Numbered from the stretch's first letter, positions 8,180 through 17,384 are shown. The stretch is 64,000 nucleotides of DNA from an uncultured Bacteroidales bacterium (GCA_947570265.1 CANOUR010000003.1:18867-82866); one strand, 5' to 3'. A program made the numbers and translations. The notes: generated from the sequence alone by a model not told the origin.

Positions 8180-9850
8180 TCAATAATGGAATGAGCTGCC
8201 ACCGAGAAATTCTCGCAGCAGACTTGTGGGAGGGATGGCCGTAGCCTCGATGGGGGTGAAGTAGCTGAGGAAAGAGCGCAGACGCCAAGCCTCGCCATAT
8301 TCGGGTGTGTCGCGTGGCACGGTCTTGAGCAGTTCGACTGCATAGTCTTTCATCACGGCGAGTTCAAACAACAGAGATGAGTTGAACATTGAGTCGGCAT
8401 TTTCCTGATATGGGAATATCCATCGTTCTTCACCACGGCGCACGCTTGGCCATCGGCGTATCGATTCGGCGGCGCTCACGCCACGGTACTTGTGATCGCG
8501 TATGATGCGTCGGAGAAGGCGGTTGTCGGTTGTCGACACCCATGAATGGTCGTCGATGGCAAGGGTGGTCAGAGCCGATACATAGACGCGATATTTCATC
8601 GTTTCGTCGACAGCCGACGTCAGTTCGGGGTTGAGTCCGTGGATGCCTTCGATCAGCAGGATAGAATTATCGTCGAGGCGTATCTTCTCACCGCGGTACT
8701 GACGTTTTCCGAGTTCAAAGTTATAGTATGGCAACTCTATTTCCTCACCTGCGATCAGGCGGTTGAGATCTTCGTTGAATTTCGGGAGATCGAGGGCGTA
8801 GAGTGATTCGAAATCGTAGTCGCCATCCTCGTCGCGAGGGGTCATGTCGCGGTTGATAAAATAGTTGTCGAGCGATATCATGCGCGGATCGAGCAGGTTG
8901 CACATCAACTGCACAGCCAGGCGTTTGGTGAATGTGGTTTTGCCCGACGATGACGGGCCGGCAACCATCACGACCTTCGCCCCACCCTGCCTGAAGCGTT
9001 CGGTGATCTTGTCGGCTATCTGTCCGATATGTTTGACATGGAGCGCTTCGGCGACATTGATCAGTGTGGCGCTTCGTCCGGCTTCGACAGCAAGATTCAG
9101 TTCGCCTACATTGCGAACTCCGATCACTTGATTGAATGCCAGATAGTCGGTGAATGCTCCGTACATTTTCTCTTGAACTGTCGGTGTGGCTACTGCATCC
9201 GGATTGTTCTGATCGCGTGCCATCAGAAGAAATCCGGCTTTATACGGCACCAGGTCGAATATGTCGAGCATCCCTGTCGAAGGTGCAAGGCAGCCATAAT
9301 AGCTGTCGCAAAGACCGTCGAGGCTATAATATGGTGTGTAGAGCGAGTGAGTGGTCGACAGCAGCCTCACTTTGTCGTTGAGTCCTTGGCGGGCAAAAAT
9401 CTCTTTTACATCCGAAGTCAGGCGCTCGAAGTGTGTCAGCGGCAGATCGAGTGACACAAGTTCGCGCATGCGTTTACGCAGGGCGTCTATAACCGTTTCG
9501 GTTGCTTCAGCGCCGTTGAAAAGGCGGCAATAGTAGCCTCGGTTCACTGAATGTTCTATGCGCAGGCGTGTGCCGGGACAGCAGTCATTTACTGCCTTGT
9601 AGAGCATCATGCAGAGCGAGCGCACGTAAACGCGCCGTCCGCTCGGCGACGCTACGTCGAGAAACTCCACCTGCTTTGGATGGTACACCGCATAGTCGAG
9701 TCCTTCGGTCTTGTTGTTGACGCGTGCGCAGATCGGCTTGAATCCTTCGATGTCGACAGCACGTCGGTATATTTCACCGAGGGTTTCGCCGCCGGTTATA
9801 TTGATGTATCGGTCGATGTTCTTGCAATAGATGCTCAGTAGGTTGTTCAT
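8180..9850 (-). CDS. TGS-domain nucleoside/uridine kinase-like protein (556 aa)
   Basis: The N-terminal 65 residues resemble a TGS domain. Residues about 70-220 resemble the second additional domain of threonyl-tRNA synthetases (LPLTHFERLTSDVKEIF). From about residue 290 comes a phosphoribulokinase/uridine kinase domain with Walker A GPSSSGKTTF (residues 298-307) and the downstream motifs SLDNYF and LIEGIHGLNP. This three-part architecture is conserved in Bacteroidota and Firmicutes and is usually annotated as a nucleoside kinase. The natural substrate is uncertain; the kinase core is closest to uridine kinase. The gap to the upstream glycosyltransferase gene is only 8 bp and to DUF1919 only 9 bp. 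Confidence 0.88.
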   Translation of the reverse strand: MNNLLSIYCKNIDRYINITGGETLGEIYRRAVDIEGFKPICARVNNKTEGLDYAVYHPKQVEFLDVASPSGRRVYVRSLCMMLYKAVNDCCPGTRLRIEHSVNRGYYCRLFNGAEATETVIDALRKRMRELVSLDLPLTHFERLTSDVKEIFARQGLNDKVRLLSTTHSLYTPYYSLDGLCDSYYGCLAPSTGMLDIFDLVPYKAGFLLMARDQNNPDAVATPTVQEKMYGAFTDYLAFNQVIGVRNVGELNLAVEAGRSATLINVAEALHVKHIGQIADKITERFRQGGAKVVMVAGPSSSGKTTFTKRLAVQLMCNLLDPRMISLDNYFINRDMTPRDEDGDYDFESLYALDLPKFNEDLNRLIAGEEIELPYYNFELGKRQYRGEKIRLDDNSILLIEGIHGLNPELTSAVDETMKYRVYVSALTTLAIDDHSWVSTTDNRLLRRIIRDHKYRGVSAAESIRRWPSVRRGEERWIFPYQENADSMFNSSLLFELAVMKDYAVELLKTVPRDTPEYGEAWRLRSFLSYFTPIEATAIPPTSLLREFLGGSSFHY

Positions 9851-9858
9851 AATGGGTG

Positions 9859-10818
9859 TCAGAGTTGTCCGGTGTTGCGGAAATATTTATGTAGGGTGAG
9901 GAGCGATACTATGTCCTCACGCCGTTTGTCGCGGAATCGCGCTACATGGTGGTGGGCTTCACCGATGATCTCCCGGGCGAGAGCAGGATGGCTCAGATAG
10001 TAATCCATACGCTCCTCGAGATCGCTGAAGTCGGGACGCACTTCCACGTAGTGGCGTCCCGGTTCGAGTGTGCCTTCCATAAACCATGTCTCCCATTGCG
10101 GGCGTGGCATCACGGCGAGAGTGTTGGTGCTCATCACCCATTTCAGGTTGCTTGCAACGTCGTTGCCTTCGGGGCATAGTATGAACCGGTGGGTCAGATG
10201 GGCGTAAAGTGTCAGTTTGGGTTTTATCCACTGGTCGGGAACGCGTCCGGGACGGCTTACGTCCCCTACGTCGATACGTGGGTTGCCGAGATAACGCTCC
10301 ATGATGGCTTTTCGCGATGGGTTTCGCCCCATTCGTCCGCGATAGATTGCAGTGGCATTTTTTGCTTCCCACGGTGTCGGGTCGTCGAGGAATATGAAAT
10401 GGCGCACTTTGTCGAGATTGAGCAGCACCGCCATTGCGGTGTCGTCCGACGTGGCCGTCGGACGACATTTCATCACTGTGGGAATGCCGTCGAGCGCCGG
10501 TGCGTCGCCTGGCGCGAAGTGCCACTGCAGATGTGGAGGAAAGTAGCGTGTGTATTCGTAAGAGTCGTAGAAATAGACTTTCTGATCACCCGGTCGATGT
10601 TGAGCCAATGTCGGTGAGTGGGGTGGGAGAGTGCTGCCCGGCTCCACGCGGCAGTAATAGTTGACCCGGCTCTTTATTTCATCGAAGTCCTTTCGCCCCG
10701 ATGCTTCGTCGAGTATGTGTGGAAGCCGCATTCTGAATAGTAGCCGCGGCTCGAGTTGACGCAATATGTTGCGGGCGTAATAAGGAAATTTTGCGTTTTT
10801 TCCAGTGCGGATGTTCAT
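9859..10818 (-). CDS. GT90/CAP10-type glycosyltransferase (319 aa)
   Basis: I start at the ATG 10816-10818 (MNIRTGKNAKFPYYAR), whose ATGA overlaps the stop of the upstream gene. The longer in-frame ORF upstream is a shadow of that gene. The segment AIYRGRMGRNPSRKAIME followed by a conserved Asp-rich strand, and the later block FILCPEGNDVASNLKWVMSTN, correspond to the nucleotide-sugar binding region of the GT90 (CAP10) family, known for xylosyl- or glucosyl-transfer in capsule and LPS synthesis. No membrane segment is visible. Coupled translation with the rhamnosyltransferase-like gene suggests both act on the same glycan. The sugar donor is unknown. Confidence 0.83.
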   Translation of the reverse strand: MNIRTGKNAKFPYYARNILRQLEPRLLFRMRLPHILDEASGRKDFDEIKSRVNYYCRVEPGSTLPPHSPTLAQHRPGDQKVYFYDSYEYTRYFPPHLQWHFAPGDAPALDGIPTVMKCRPTATSDDTAMAVLLNLDKVRHFIFLDDPTPWEAKNATAIYRGRMGRNPSRKAIMERYLGNPRIDVGDVSRPGRVPDQWIKPKLTLYAHLTHRFILCPEGNDVASNLKWVMSTNTLAVMPRPQWETWFMEGTLEPGRHYVEVRPDFSDLEERMDYYLSHPALAREIIGEAHHHVARFRDKRREDIVSLLTLHKYFRNTGQL

Positions 10819-11690
10819 TTGCGTCGTGAGATTTTTCTGCGCAGGCGCCATGCTGCGACCTTGAAGAAATAGAGCATCAGGCGCGCTGTGCCGCGGATTT
10901 GCTGACGACGAGGGATGCACATGTCGATGCCGAATGGTCTGAGGCAGACATCGCGTAGCAGCGGGCGGTAGGATATGCGCGAAGTGATGCGCATGTCGTT
11001 GGATATGTTGTTGGCATGCACAACCTCTATCCACCCCGGGTCGCCACATATATCTTCTACGGTGTATAGTCGGCGGGCTTCACGATGAGAAAGCGATTCG
11101 ATGGTGGTGGCGTCGTTGCTGCCGTCGAAAGGTTCGCACATCGTCAGGAAATGGTTGTGGGGATAGCGCATGCGCACAGCTGTCATCTCGGATGGGTATA
11201 GCTGCAGGCCGTTTACGAGCGATATCACCTTTTTGCAAGGATCGGATGTGAACGATTGCTGTATGCGTGCCATCGCATCTGACGCGAGTGCGTCGTCGTT
11301 GTCGAGATTGGTGGTAAGCAGCCATTGCTCGCTTCCATCGAGCCGTTGCCTGATGGCTTTGTTGATGAATTTCACCTGACGGCCTATTGAGCGTCCGGTG
11401 AAGCCAGCCACCTCTTCGGCGGTGAAAAAACATGGCTCGAGTGACGGACATTGGTTCTGCCATCGCTCGATGCGTCGGCGCACGTCGTCAGGCGTGTCTG
11501 CATCGAACATCACGAGCCACCTGAACTTTGCTCCTTTTTGAGCTGCAACAGATGGCAGACACCACCGCTCGAACAGATCGCATCGGCTGTCGAGCCAATG
11601 TCGTGTGCGTGTCGGGGCGTTGGTCTTGTCCTCGGACCACAGCGCGATATTGAACAGGGTGATCAGATAGTGTGTGTAGGTGTAGTCCAT
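10815..11690 (-). CDS. Putative rhamnosyltransferase-like glycosyltransferase (291 aa)
   Basis: The protein matches the putative rhamnosyl transferase family (PF11316 type): an early TRHWLDSRCDLFERWCLPSV block, KFRWLVMFDADTP, and LLTTNLDNDDALASDAM, where the Asp cluster is the probable metal/nucleotide-sugar motif. The fold expected is GT-A. The C-terminal basic stretch WRLRRKISRRK may bind membrane phospholipid. It is the first gene of the minus-strand glycan group and overlaps the GT90 gene by four bases. The substrate is not determinable from sequence, and rhamnose specificity is only a family label. Confidence 0.82.
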   Translation of the reverse strand: MDYTYTHYLITLFNIALWSEDKTNAPTRTRHWLDSRCDLFERWCLPSVAAQKGAKFRWLVMFDADTPDDVRRRIERWQNQCPSLEPCFFTAEEVAGFTGRSIGRQVKFINKAIRQRLDGSEQWLLTTNLDNDDALASDAMARIQQSFTSDPCKKVISLVNGLQLYPSEMTAVRMRYPHNHFLTMCEPFDGSNDATTIESLSHREARRLYTVEDICGDPGWIEVVHANNISNDMRITSRISYRPLLRDVCLRPFGIDMCIPRRQQIRGTARLMLYFFKVAAWRLRRKISRRK

Positions 11691-11703
11691 CTTTTATATA
11701 TAT

Positions 11704-11736
11704 GTCATGGACGTGCTTTGTAGGCGCGTCCATGAC
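11704..11736 (-). terminator. Hairpin after the outer membrane barrel gene
   Basis: A perfect 10-bp stem, GTCATGGACG with CGTCCATGAC, sits in the 64-bp gap between two minus-strand genes. The minus strand continues into ATATATATAAAAG rather than a clean U-run. It may be a weak terminator or an mRNA-stabilising hairpin. Confidence 0.55.
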
Positions 11737-11754
11737 GTAGGGAGTTGCGGTGTA

Positions 11755-12351
11755 TCAGAATTTGTAGGATATGCCGGCAGAGAGTATGTTGTAGCTGCCA
11801 TAGCTGTTTTTCCATGACGCGCTCACCAGACCAAATTGTGCGTTTACGGCGAGGTTGTCTGACAGCCAGTAGCGTCCGCCAATGTTGAACGCCATAGCGA
11901 ACGATGCTTCAGTCCATGAGTCGCTGTAGCCGCCCGACATCTTTCCGTTGAGCAGTCCGAAGCCGAGACCAAGCGTGGCAAATCCGTCGATGCGGTCAGT
12001 GAAGCCGTGGTGAATCGAAGCCGTGGGCATGAATGTGATGTCGTCGCTTGTGTTGGTGAACTTGGTGCTTGTTCCTGTCCACACTTCGCTCACCGTGTGG
12101 CTCGATGTATGCACACCGTTGTTGATTTGGAAACCTATTGTGGCAGTCCAGTCTGAGTTGAGCATTGAAAAATTGGCTATGCCATATTCTACGGCCAGAC
12201 GTTGTGTGAACGCGGCAACTGAGTTTCCGCCATCCATAGCTCCAACGCCGATGCCGATATCGCCGATGAGGTCACCTTTAGCCGGGGTTGATGCATAGGC
12301 TGATGATGTTAGCGCGAGAGCCGCGAGTGTGGCAAGTGCAATCTTTTTCAT
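11755..12351 (-). CDS. Small outer membrane beta-barrel protein (198 aa)
   Basis: A clear Sec signal peptide (MKKIALATLAALALTSSAYA) is followed by a short 8-strand-like barrel: alternating hydrophobic/polar segments with frequent Gly and aromatic residues (GIGVGAMDGGNSVAAF, LGLGFGLLNGKMSGGYSD, NIGGRYWLSDNLAVNAQFG). It ends with SAGISYKF, a terminal aromatic Phe as needed for BAM-dependent assembly. It resembles OmpW/porin-family proteins in PF13505-type annotations. The specific function is unknown. It is transcribed alone from the promoter at 12381-12388. Confidence 0.85.
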   Translation of the reverse strand: MKKIALATLAALALTSSAYASTPAKGDLIGDIGIGVGAMDGGNSVAAFTQRLAVEYGIANFSMLNSDWTATIGFQINNGVHTSSHTVSEVWTGTSTKFTNTSDDITFMPTASIHHGFTDRIDGFATLGLGFGLLNGKMSGGYSDSWTEASFAMAFNIGGRYWLSDNLAVNAQFGLVSASWKNSYGSYNILSAGISYKF

Positions 12352-12380
12352 GATGCTTTGAATTTTAGTTGGTGATTTTG

Positions 12381-12388
12381 CAAAGATA
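12381..12388 (-). promoter_or_regulatory. -7 promoter element TATCTTTG for the barrel gene
   Basis: The plus strand reads CAAAGATA, giving TATCTTTG on the minus strand, 29 bp before the ATG at 12351. The element fits TAnnTTTG exactly. The remaining bases to 12622 are A+T-rich with no gene. Confidence 0.75.
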
Positions 12389-12622
12389 AATAAAATTTCC
12401 GTCTCGGCTGAGATTGTAATTTATCGGTAACAATTTTTTGAGTCCGCGAGACTGCGTTATTCCTGTACGGATTATAGCGTCGATGCGTTTGTTAAAATCT
12501 CACGCAGTCATTATTGTGTATAAGTGGCAGATATATAGCGATATAAATGTAAATTTGGTACTTGGAAGTTAAGGCCGGAAAAATCGTCGCTGGCTAATAT
12601 CCGGTGAATTGCGAAAATTTTG

Positions 12623-12630
12623 TAATTTTG
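12623..12630 (+). promoter_or_regulatory. -7 promoter element TAATTTTG directly before ybeY
   Basis: TAATTTTG ends only five bases before the ATG at 12636. With the usual start site about 5-8 bases downstream of this box, the mRNA would begin at or next to the start codon, which implies leaderless or near-leaderless translation. Confidence 0.65.
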
Positions 12631-12635
12631 CGTGT

Positions 12636-13082
12636 ATGTCTCAGTTTCAATGGCTAACCAGAGGAAAAGTAGATTTTCCTGAAATAGATTGCGATATTGT
12701 AGAGCGGTGGTTGTGTGCGGTGGCTGCTGCGCACAATCGCGTGGTCGGGCCGATGACTTATATCTTTTGTGACGACAATGAGATCATCGATGTAAACCGC
12801 CTGTATCTGCAGCACGACTATTACACCGACATTATCACTTTCGATGATACGCTCGGACGTCGAGTGAGTGGCGATATGTTTATTTCACTTGATACGGTCA
12901 GGTCAAATGCTGAAACAGTGTCCCATCGGCCGTACCACGAGGAACTTCATCGGGTGATCGTGCATGGATTGCTGCACCTTTGTGGAATTAACGATAAAGG
13001 AGAGGGAGAGCGTGAAGTGATGGAACGCCATGAGGATGAAGCTCTTTCCCTTTTAAAGAAAATGCAGTTCGATGAAAACTGA
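12636..13082 (+). CDS. ybeY: Endoribonuclease / rRNA maturation factor YbeY (148 aa)
   Basis: The ATG at 12636 (MSQFQWLTRGKVDF) is preferred, since the longer ORF would begin upstream of the promoter. The core RLYLQHDYYTDIITFD and the zinc motif HGLLHLCGIND identify YbeY. The third zinc ligand position carries Asp rather than the His of the HGxLHLxGYDH consensus; I believe this is common in Bacteroidota homologues. YbeY is a single-strand-specific RNase needed for 16S rRNA 3'-end maturation and ribosome quality control in the cytosol. The end overlaps the mnmG start by 11 bases, which couples the two genes. Confidence 0.93.
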   Translation: MSQFQWLTRGKVDFPEIDCDIVERWLCAVAAAHNRVVGPMTYIFCDDNEIIDVNRLYLQHDYYTDIITFDDTLGRRVSGDMFISLDTVRSNAETVSHRPYHEELHRVIVHGLLHLCGINDKGEGEREVMERHEDEALSLLKKMQFDEN

Positions 13083-14952
13083 TTACGATGTAATAGTTGT
13101 CGGCGCCGGTCATGCCGGATGCGAGGCTGCGCATGCCGCCGCACGTCTCGGTGTTGATGTGCTACTTGTTACCATCGACATGAACAAGATAGCTCAGATG
13201 AGCTGTAACCCTGCTATAGGCGGCATAGCCAAAGGGCAGATTGTGCGTGAGATCGATGCGTTGGGCGGAATGACGGGAATAGTAACGGATCGCACCTCGA
13301 TACAATTCCGTATGCTCAACAGGTCGAAGGGTCCTGCCGTGTGGAGTCCGCGTGCGCAGAGCGATCGCATGAAGTTCAGCCAGTTGTGGCGTGATATTCT
13401 TGAGAATACTCATGGACTTGATATCTGGCAGGATGATGTCACGGGTCTTTTGATAACGGACGGGCGCGTGGAGGGTGTTCGCACTCGTATGGGTGTCGAT
13501 TTCCGTGCCGATACGGTGGTTGTCACTGCCGGCACTTTTCTCAATGGCTTGATGCATGTTGGCAGAGTACAGATACCGGGAGGGCGCATTGCCGAGCCGG
13601 CATCGTATGGAATTGCTGCGCAGCTTGCCGAGGCGGGTGTAAGGGTAGACCGGATGAAAACCGGAACACCTGTGCGTATCGACGGGCGATCTGTAGATTG
13701 GTCGAAGGCGAAGTTGCAGCAGCCTGAGGCTGATTTCCATCATTTTTCGTTCTTGCCTGATGTCAGAACCGATCTGCGGCAGCGAGATTGCTACATGGTG
13801 TATACCAACGAGCGAACGCATGACATATTGCGCGAAGGATTGCCGGATTCGCCTCTTTACAATGGTCAGATACAAAGTATAGGCCCGAGGTATTGTCCGA
13901 GCATCGAAACAAAGATCGTGACTTTCGCTGATAAGACTGAACATCAGCTTTTTCTCGAGCCGGAGGGAGAGACAACCAATGAATACTATCTCAATGGTTT
14001 TTCATCATCACTGCCTGTCGACATACAGCTGAAAGCGCTTGAGACGGTGCAGGGGCTTGAGAATGTGCGCGTCTATCGCCCCGGATATGCCATAGAGTAT
14101 GACTTTTTTGATCCTACGCAGCTTCACCATACACTTGAAAGCAAGGTTATAAAGGGTCTGTATCTCGCCGGGCAGGTAAATGGAACTACCGGATATGAAG
14201 AGGCAGCGGGGCAGGGACTTGTTGCTGGGGTCAATGCTGCGCGCTCTGTCAAAGGCGAGCCACCTTTCACGCTCGGCAGAAATCAGGCTTATATCGGAGT
14301 GCTGATAGATGACCTTGTCACAAAGGGGGTCGATGAGCCTTATCGAATGTTTACATCCCGTGCCGAATACAGGATTTTACTGCGTCAGGATAATGCCGAT
14401 GAACGTCTTACGCCGTTAGGGCATGAGATAGGTCTGGCTACAGATGACCGCTTGAGGCTGATGCATGAGAAGTATGATGTTATCGCCCGGTTTGTCGATT
14501 TTGCCGAGCATTGTGCCGTGCAGCCACAAAGTATCAATCCTCTGCTCGATGAGGTTGGGTCGTCGCCTTTGCGTCAGTCGGTGAAACTCTACGACCTGAT
14601 CACGCGCCCGCAGCTCAGTATAAACAGTCTGTCGGCTGTTTTAGACGAATTGTCGCGCTGGATAGGCAGTAATATTCCTGCCGATCGCAGAGATGAGATT
14701 GTTGAGGCTGCCGAAATTCGCATCAAATACAAGGGCTATATTGATAGAGAGCGCCAGTTGGCCGATAAGATGTCGCGCCTTGAGGATGTGCCCTTGCGGG
14801 GTCGGATAGACTATTCGTCTGTAAAAGCGCTGTCGACTGAGGCACGGCAGAAGTTGCAGCGTATCGATCCGGCAACAATCGGACAGGCATCTCGTATTCC
14901 GGGCGTATCGCCTGCTGATGTGAGCATACTCTTGTTGTTGACAGGGAGATAA
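13072..14952 (+). CDS. mnmG: tRNA uridine-5-carboxymethylaminomethyl modification enzyme MnmG (626 aa)
   Basis: The FAD-binding Rossmann motif VVGAGHAGCEAAHAAARLG is at the N-terminus, followed by the MnmG/GidA signatures MSCNPAIGGIAKGQIVREIDALGG and GLYLAGQVNGTTGYEEAAGQG. The length is standard. With MnmE it installs the cmnm5 modification at wobble U34 of tRNAs using methylene-tetrahydrofolate, glycine and FAD. The C-terminal helical domain (from about residue 560), which binds MnmE and tRNA, is complete. It is translationally linked to ybeY upstream. A parS-like palindrome follows nine bases after the stop, an arrangement reminiscent of the gid/par region of other bacteria. Confidence 0.97.
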   Translation: MKTDYDVIVVGAGHAGCEAAHAAARLGVDVLLVTIDMNKIAQMSCNPAIGGIAKGQIVREIDALGGMTGIVTDRTSIQFRMLNRSKGPAVWSPRAQSDRMKFSQLWRDILENTHGLDIWQDDVTGLLITDGRVEGVRTRMGVDFRADTVVVTAGTFLNGLMHVGRVQIPGGRIAEPASYGIAAQLAEAGVRVDRMKTGTPVRIDGRSVDWSKAKLQQPEADFHHFSFLPDVRTDLRQRDCYMVYTNERTHDILREGLPDSPLYNGQIQSIGPRYCPSIETKIVTFADKTEHQLFLEPEGETTNEYYLNGFSSSLPVDIQLKALETVQGLENVRVYRPGYAIEYDFFDPTQLHHTLESKVIKGLYLAGQVNGTTGYEEAAGQGLVAGVNAARSVKGEPPFTLGRNQAYIGVLIDDLVTKGVDEPYRMFTSRAEYRILLRQDNADERLTPLGHEIGLATDDRLRLMHEKYDVIARFVDFAEHCAVQPQSINPLLDEVGSSPLRQSVKLYDLITRPQLSINSLSAVLDELSRWIGSNIPADRRDEIVEAAEIRIKYKGYIDRERQLADKMSRLEDVPLRGRIDYSSVKALSTEARQKLQRIDPATIGQASRIPGVSPADVSILLLLTGR

Positions 14953-14960
14953 TAGACAAA

Positions 14961-14976
14961 TGTTCCACGTGGAACA
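14961..14976. other. Perfect 16-bp palindrome TGTTCCACGTGGAACA, candidate parS
   Basis: The sequence is a perfect palindrome lying between mnmG and apt. It matches the chromosomal ParB-binding site consensus TGTTNCACGTGNAACA, in the GTTCCACGTGGAAC form known from Pseudomonas. I saw no second match elsewhere in the window and no parAB genes. Confidence 0.75.
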
Positions 14977-15008
14977 CAATCTTAAGCTAACATTTAACTT
15001 TAAATATC

Positions 15009-15527
15009 ATGGAATATATCAAGTCTAAAATTCGCGATGTGCAGGATTTTCCTTCAAAGGGAGTGCTCTTCCGCGATCTCACCACAGCATTCAAAGATCC
15101 GAGGGCTTTGCATATAATCGGTTGGGATTTGTCAGAACTCTACCGTGGCAAAGGTGTTACTAAAGTGGTAGGAATTGAAAGCCGTGGATTTATCGGTGGC
15201 TCGATTCTTGCTTTTGAGCTTGGCGCCGGTTTCGTGCCTGTGCGCAAACCCGGTAAATTGCCTGCTGATACGATCAAAGCATCGTATGCCAAAGAATATG
15301 GAACGGATACTATCGAGATCCATCGCGATGCAATTGGTCCGGATGATGTAGTGGTGATCCACGATGATGTGCTTGCGACAGGCGGAACAATGGCTGCTGC
15401 GTATGAGCTTGTGAAAGGAATGAACCCTAAAAAAATATATATCAATTTTATTGTAGAGCTATCGGATCTCGGTGGACGCGCCAACTTGCCCGCTGATGCC
15501 GAGGTGACATCGCTAATCACCTATTGA
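15009..15527 (+). CDS. apt: Adenine phosphoribosyltransferase (172 aa)
   Basis: The type I phosphoribosyltransferase PRPP loop VVVIHDDVLATGGTMAAA and the adenine-site region GIESRGFIGGSILAFELG are both present, with the N-terminal hood KIRDVQDFPSKGVLFRDLT. It converts adenine plus PRPP to AMP in purine salvage in the cytosol. The length is normal. The 56-bp gap to mnmG contains the parS-like palindrome. uvrC begins one base after the stop, so apt and uvrC are cotranscribed. Confidence 0.96.
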   Translation: MEYIKSKIRDVQDFPSKGVLFRDLTTAFKDPRALHIIGWDLSELYRGKGVTKVVGIESRGFIGGSILAFELGAGFVPVRKPGKLPADTIKASYAKEYGTDTIEIHRDAIGPDDVVVIHDDVLATGGTMAAAYELVKGMNPKKIYINFIVELSDLGGRANLPADAEVTSLITY

Positions 15528-15528
15528 T

Positions 15529-17352
15529 TTGGCAAAACACCTGAAATCAGACCGTTTGCGCGATAAAATCGCGATCTTGCCCGATACCCCCGGTGTCTAT
15601 ACATACTACGACGCCGAGGGTACGGTGATTTATGTGGGCAAGGCTAAGAACCTGAAGCGTCGCGTGTCGTCGTATTTTAACCGTACACACGATTCGCTCC
15701 GCACCAATCTGCTTGTGCGTGCTATCGCCGACATGACCTATATCGTCGTTCCCACCGAGCAGGATGCGCTCAATCTTGAGGCTTCGATGATCAAGGAGTA
15801 TCAGCCGCGTTACAATGTATTGCTTAAGGATGATAAGACCTATCCTTGGATCGTTGTGACGAATGAATATTTTCCGAGAGTTTTCATGACGCGTCAGCGG
15901 ATCAAGGATGGGTCGAAATATTACGGGCCTTACACCAATGCAGCTGTAGCACGTACTGTCCTCGAGCTGGTGAGGGACTTATATCCGATACGCTCATGCC
16001 GTCTGGCGCTAACGCCAGACTATATTTCGCGAGGAAAGGGCAGACTTTGTCTCGAATATCACATGAAACGCTGCGGAGGCTGTTGCGTTGGCAAGGTGCC
16101 GCAATCCGATTATATGATGCAGATAGAGCGGGTGAGGCAGATACTGCGTGGCGATACGGCAGAGCTGATGCACTATCTGCGTCAGGAAATGGAGCGGCTG
16201 TCGGAGCAGTTGCGGTTTGAGGAGGCGCAGGAGCTAAAGGTCAAGTATGATCTTATTGCCCGTTATCAGGCAAAGAGTGTCATTGTCAGCCAGACTATCG
16301 AGGAGACGGATGTGTTTGGCGTCGACGATGACGGCAAGGATGTGTTCATCAACTATATGCACGTACGCCACGGAGCGGTGGTGAGAAGTCTCACACTCCA
16401 TTACAAACGGCGTCTCGATGAGCCTGTGCCGTCGTTGCTGACGCTTGCAGTCAATGAGATTTCACAGAAATTCGGCATCAGATTTCGTGAGATCATAGCC
16501 GCGCAGGATCTCGACATGGAATTTGATGGTCTGAAAGTGACGGTGCCGCAGCGCGGCGACAAGGCCAAGCTGCTTGAAGTGTCGGAAAAGAATGCGCGCC
16601 AGTATAAGATCGATATGCTCAAGCATATGGAGCGGACGAGTCCCGAACAGCGGACAGATCGACTGATGGAACGCATGAAAGAGGATTTCCGACTTTCGGA
16701 GTATCCCCGTCACATCGAGTGTTTCGACAACTCGAACATACAGGGGACAAATCCGGTGGCGTCATGTGTGGTGTTCAGAAACGGTCGTCCGGCAAAAAAC
16801 GATTACCGTCACTTCAACATAAAGACGGTTGTCGGGCCCGATGATTTCGCGTCGATGAAGGAGGTGCTTACCCGCCGTTACACACGTCTGATGGAGGAGG
16901 GACGAGGTTTGCCGCAGCTTATTGTGGTTGATGGCGGAAAAGGTCAGCTGAGTGCCGCGGTGGAGGCTCTCGAGTCGATAGGTTTGCGTGGCACGATAGC
17001 TGTTGTGGGCATAGCCAAGCGTCTTGAGGAGATCTATTTTCCGGGTGACAGTGTGCCGCTTTATATCGACAAGAATTCCGAGACTCTGCGGGTGATCCAG
17101 CATCTGCGTGATGAGGCTCACAGGTTTGGTATCACGCATCACCGTAATCGTCGCAGCAAGGGTCAGACAGTCTCGGCGCTTGACGGCATCAAAGGTGTCG
17201 GAGAAAAGACACGGACAGCGCTTCTCAGCCGCTTCAAGAGTGTGAAACGGCTTCGCGAGGCCGATCTCGATGCGATAGCGGAGGTGGTTGGCCCTGCTCG
17301 TGCATCAGTGGTCTACATGGCTTTACATTCATCTGACGCCGGTGAAGATTAG
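15529..17352 (+). CDS. uvrC: Excinuclease ABC subunit C (607 aa)
   Basis: Translation starts at a TTG at 15529 (MAKHLKSDRLRDKIAILPDTPGVY), one base after the apt stop. The residues before the GIY-YIG domain match the usual UvrC length, and no in-frame ATG lies closer. The order is GIY-YIG nuclease (about 17-95), a four-cysteine cluster (CRLAL...CLEYHMKRCGGCC, a likely Fe-S site), UVR motif (about 205-240), RNase H-like nuclease domain with ECFDNSNIQG and VVDGGKGQLS, and a C-terminal helix-hairpin-helix pair. It makes both incisions in nucleotide excision repair with UvrAB. Confidence 0.96.
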   Translation: MAKHLKSDRLRDKIAILPDTPGVYTYYDAEGTVIYVGKAKNLKRRVSSYFNRTHDSLRTNLLVRAIADMTYIVVPTEQDALNLEASMIKEYQPRYNVLLKDDKTYPWIVVTNEYFPRVFMTRQRIKDGSKYYGPYTNAAVARTVLELVRDLYPIRSCRLALTPDYISRGKGRLCLEYHMKRCGGCCVGKVPQSDYMMQIERVRQILRGDTAELMHYLRQEMERLSEQLRFEEAQELKVKYDLIARYQAKSVIVSQTIEETDVFGVDDDGKDVFINYMHVRHGAVVRSLTLHYKRRLDEPVPSLLTLAVNEISQKFGIRFREIIAAQDLDMEFDGLKVTVPQRGDKAKLLEVSEKNARQYKIDMLKHMERTSPEQRTDRLMERMKEDFRLSEYPRHIECFDNSNIQGTNPVASCVVFRNGRPAKNDYRHFNIKTVVGPDDFASMKEVLTRRYTRLMEEGRGLPQLIVVDGGKGQLSAAVEALESIGLRGTIAVVGIAKRLEEIYFPGDSVPLYIDKNSETLRVIQHLRDEAHRFGITHHRNRRSKGQTVSALDGIKGVGEKTRTALLSRFKSVKRLREADLDAIAEVVGPARASVVYMALHSSDAGED

Positions 17353-17372
17353 GTTTTTTCTATGTAGTTTCG

Positions 17373-17380
17373 TATCTTTG
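17373..17380 (+). promoter_or_regulatory. -7 promoter element TATCTTTG immediately before dtd
   Basis: TATCTTTG lies between uvrC and dtd and ends four bases before the dtd ATG, so transcripts from it would be leaderless or nearly so. It implies that the dtd-mazG-deoC genes can be expressed independently of apt-uvrC. Confidence 0.65.
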
Positions 17381-17384
17381 AGGC

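Noticed and set aside
13162..13944. 260-codon antisense ORF in mnmG
   Set aside because: Shadow of a highly conserved plus-strand gene.
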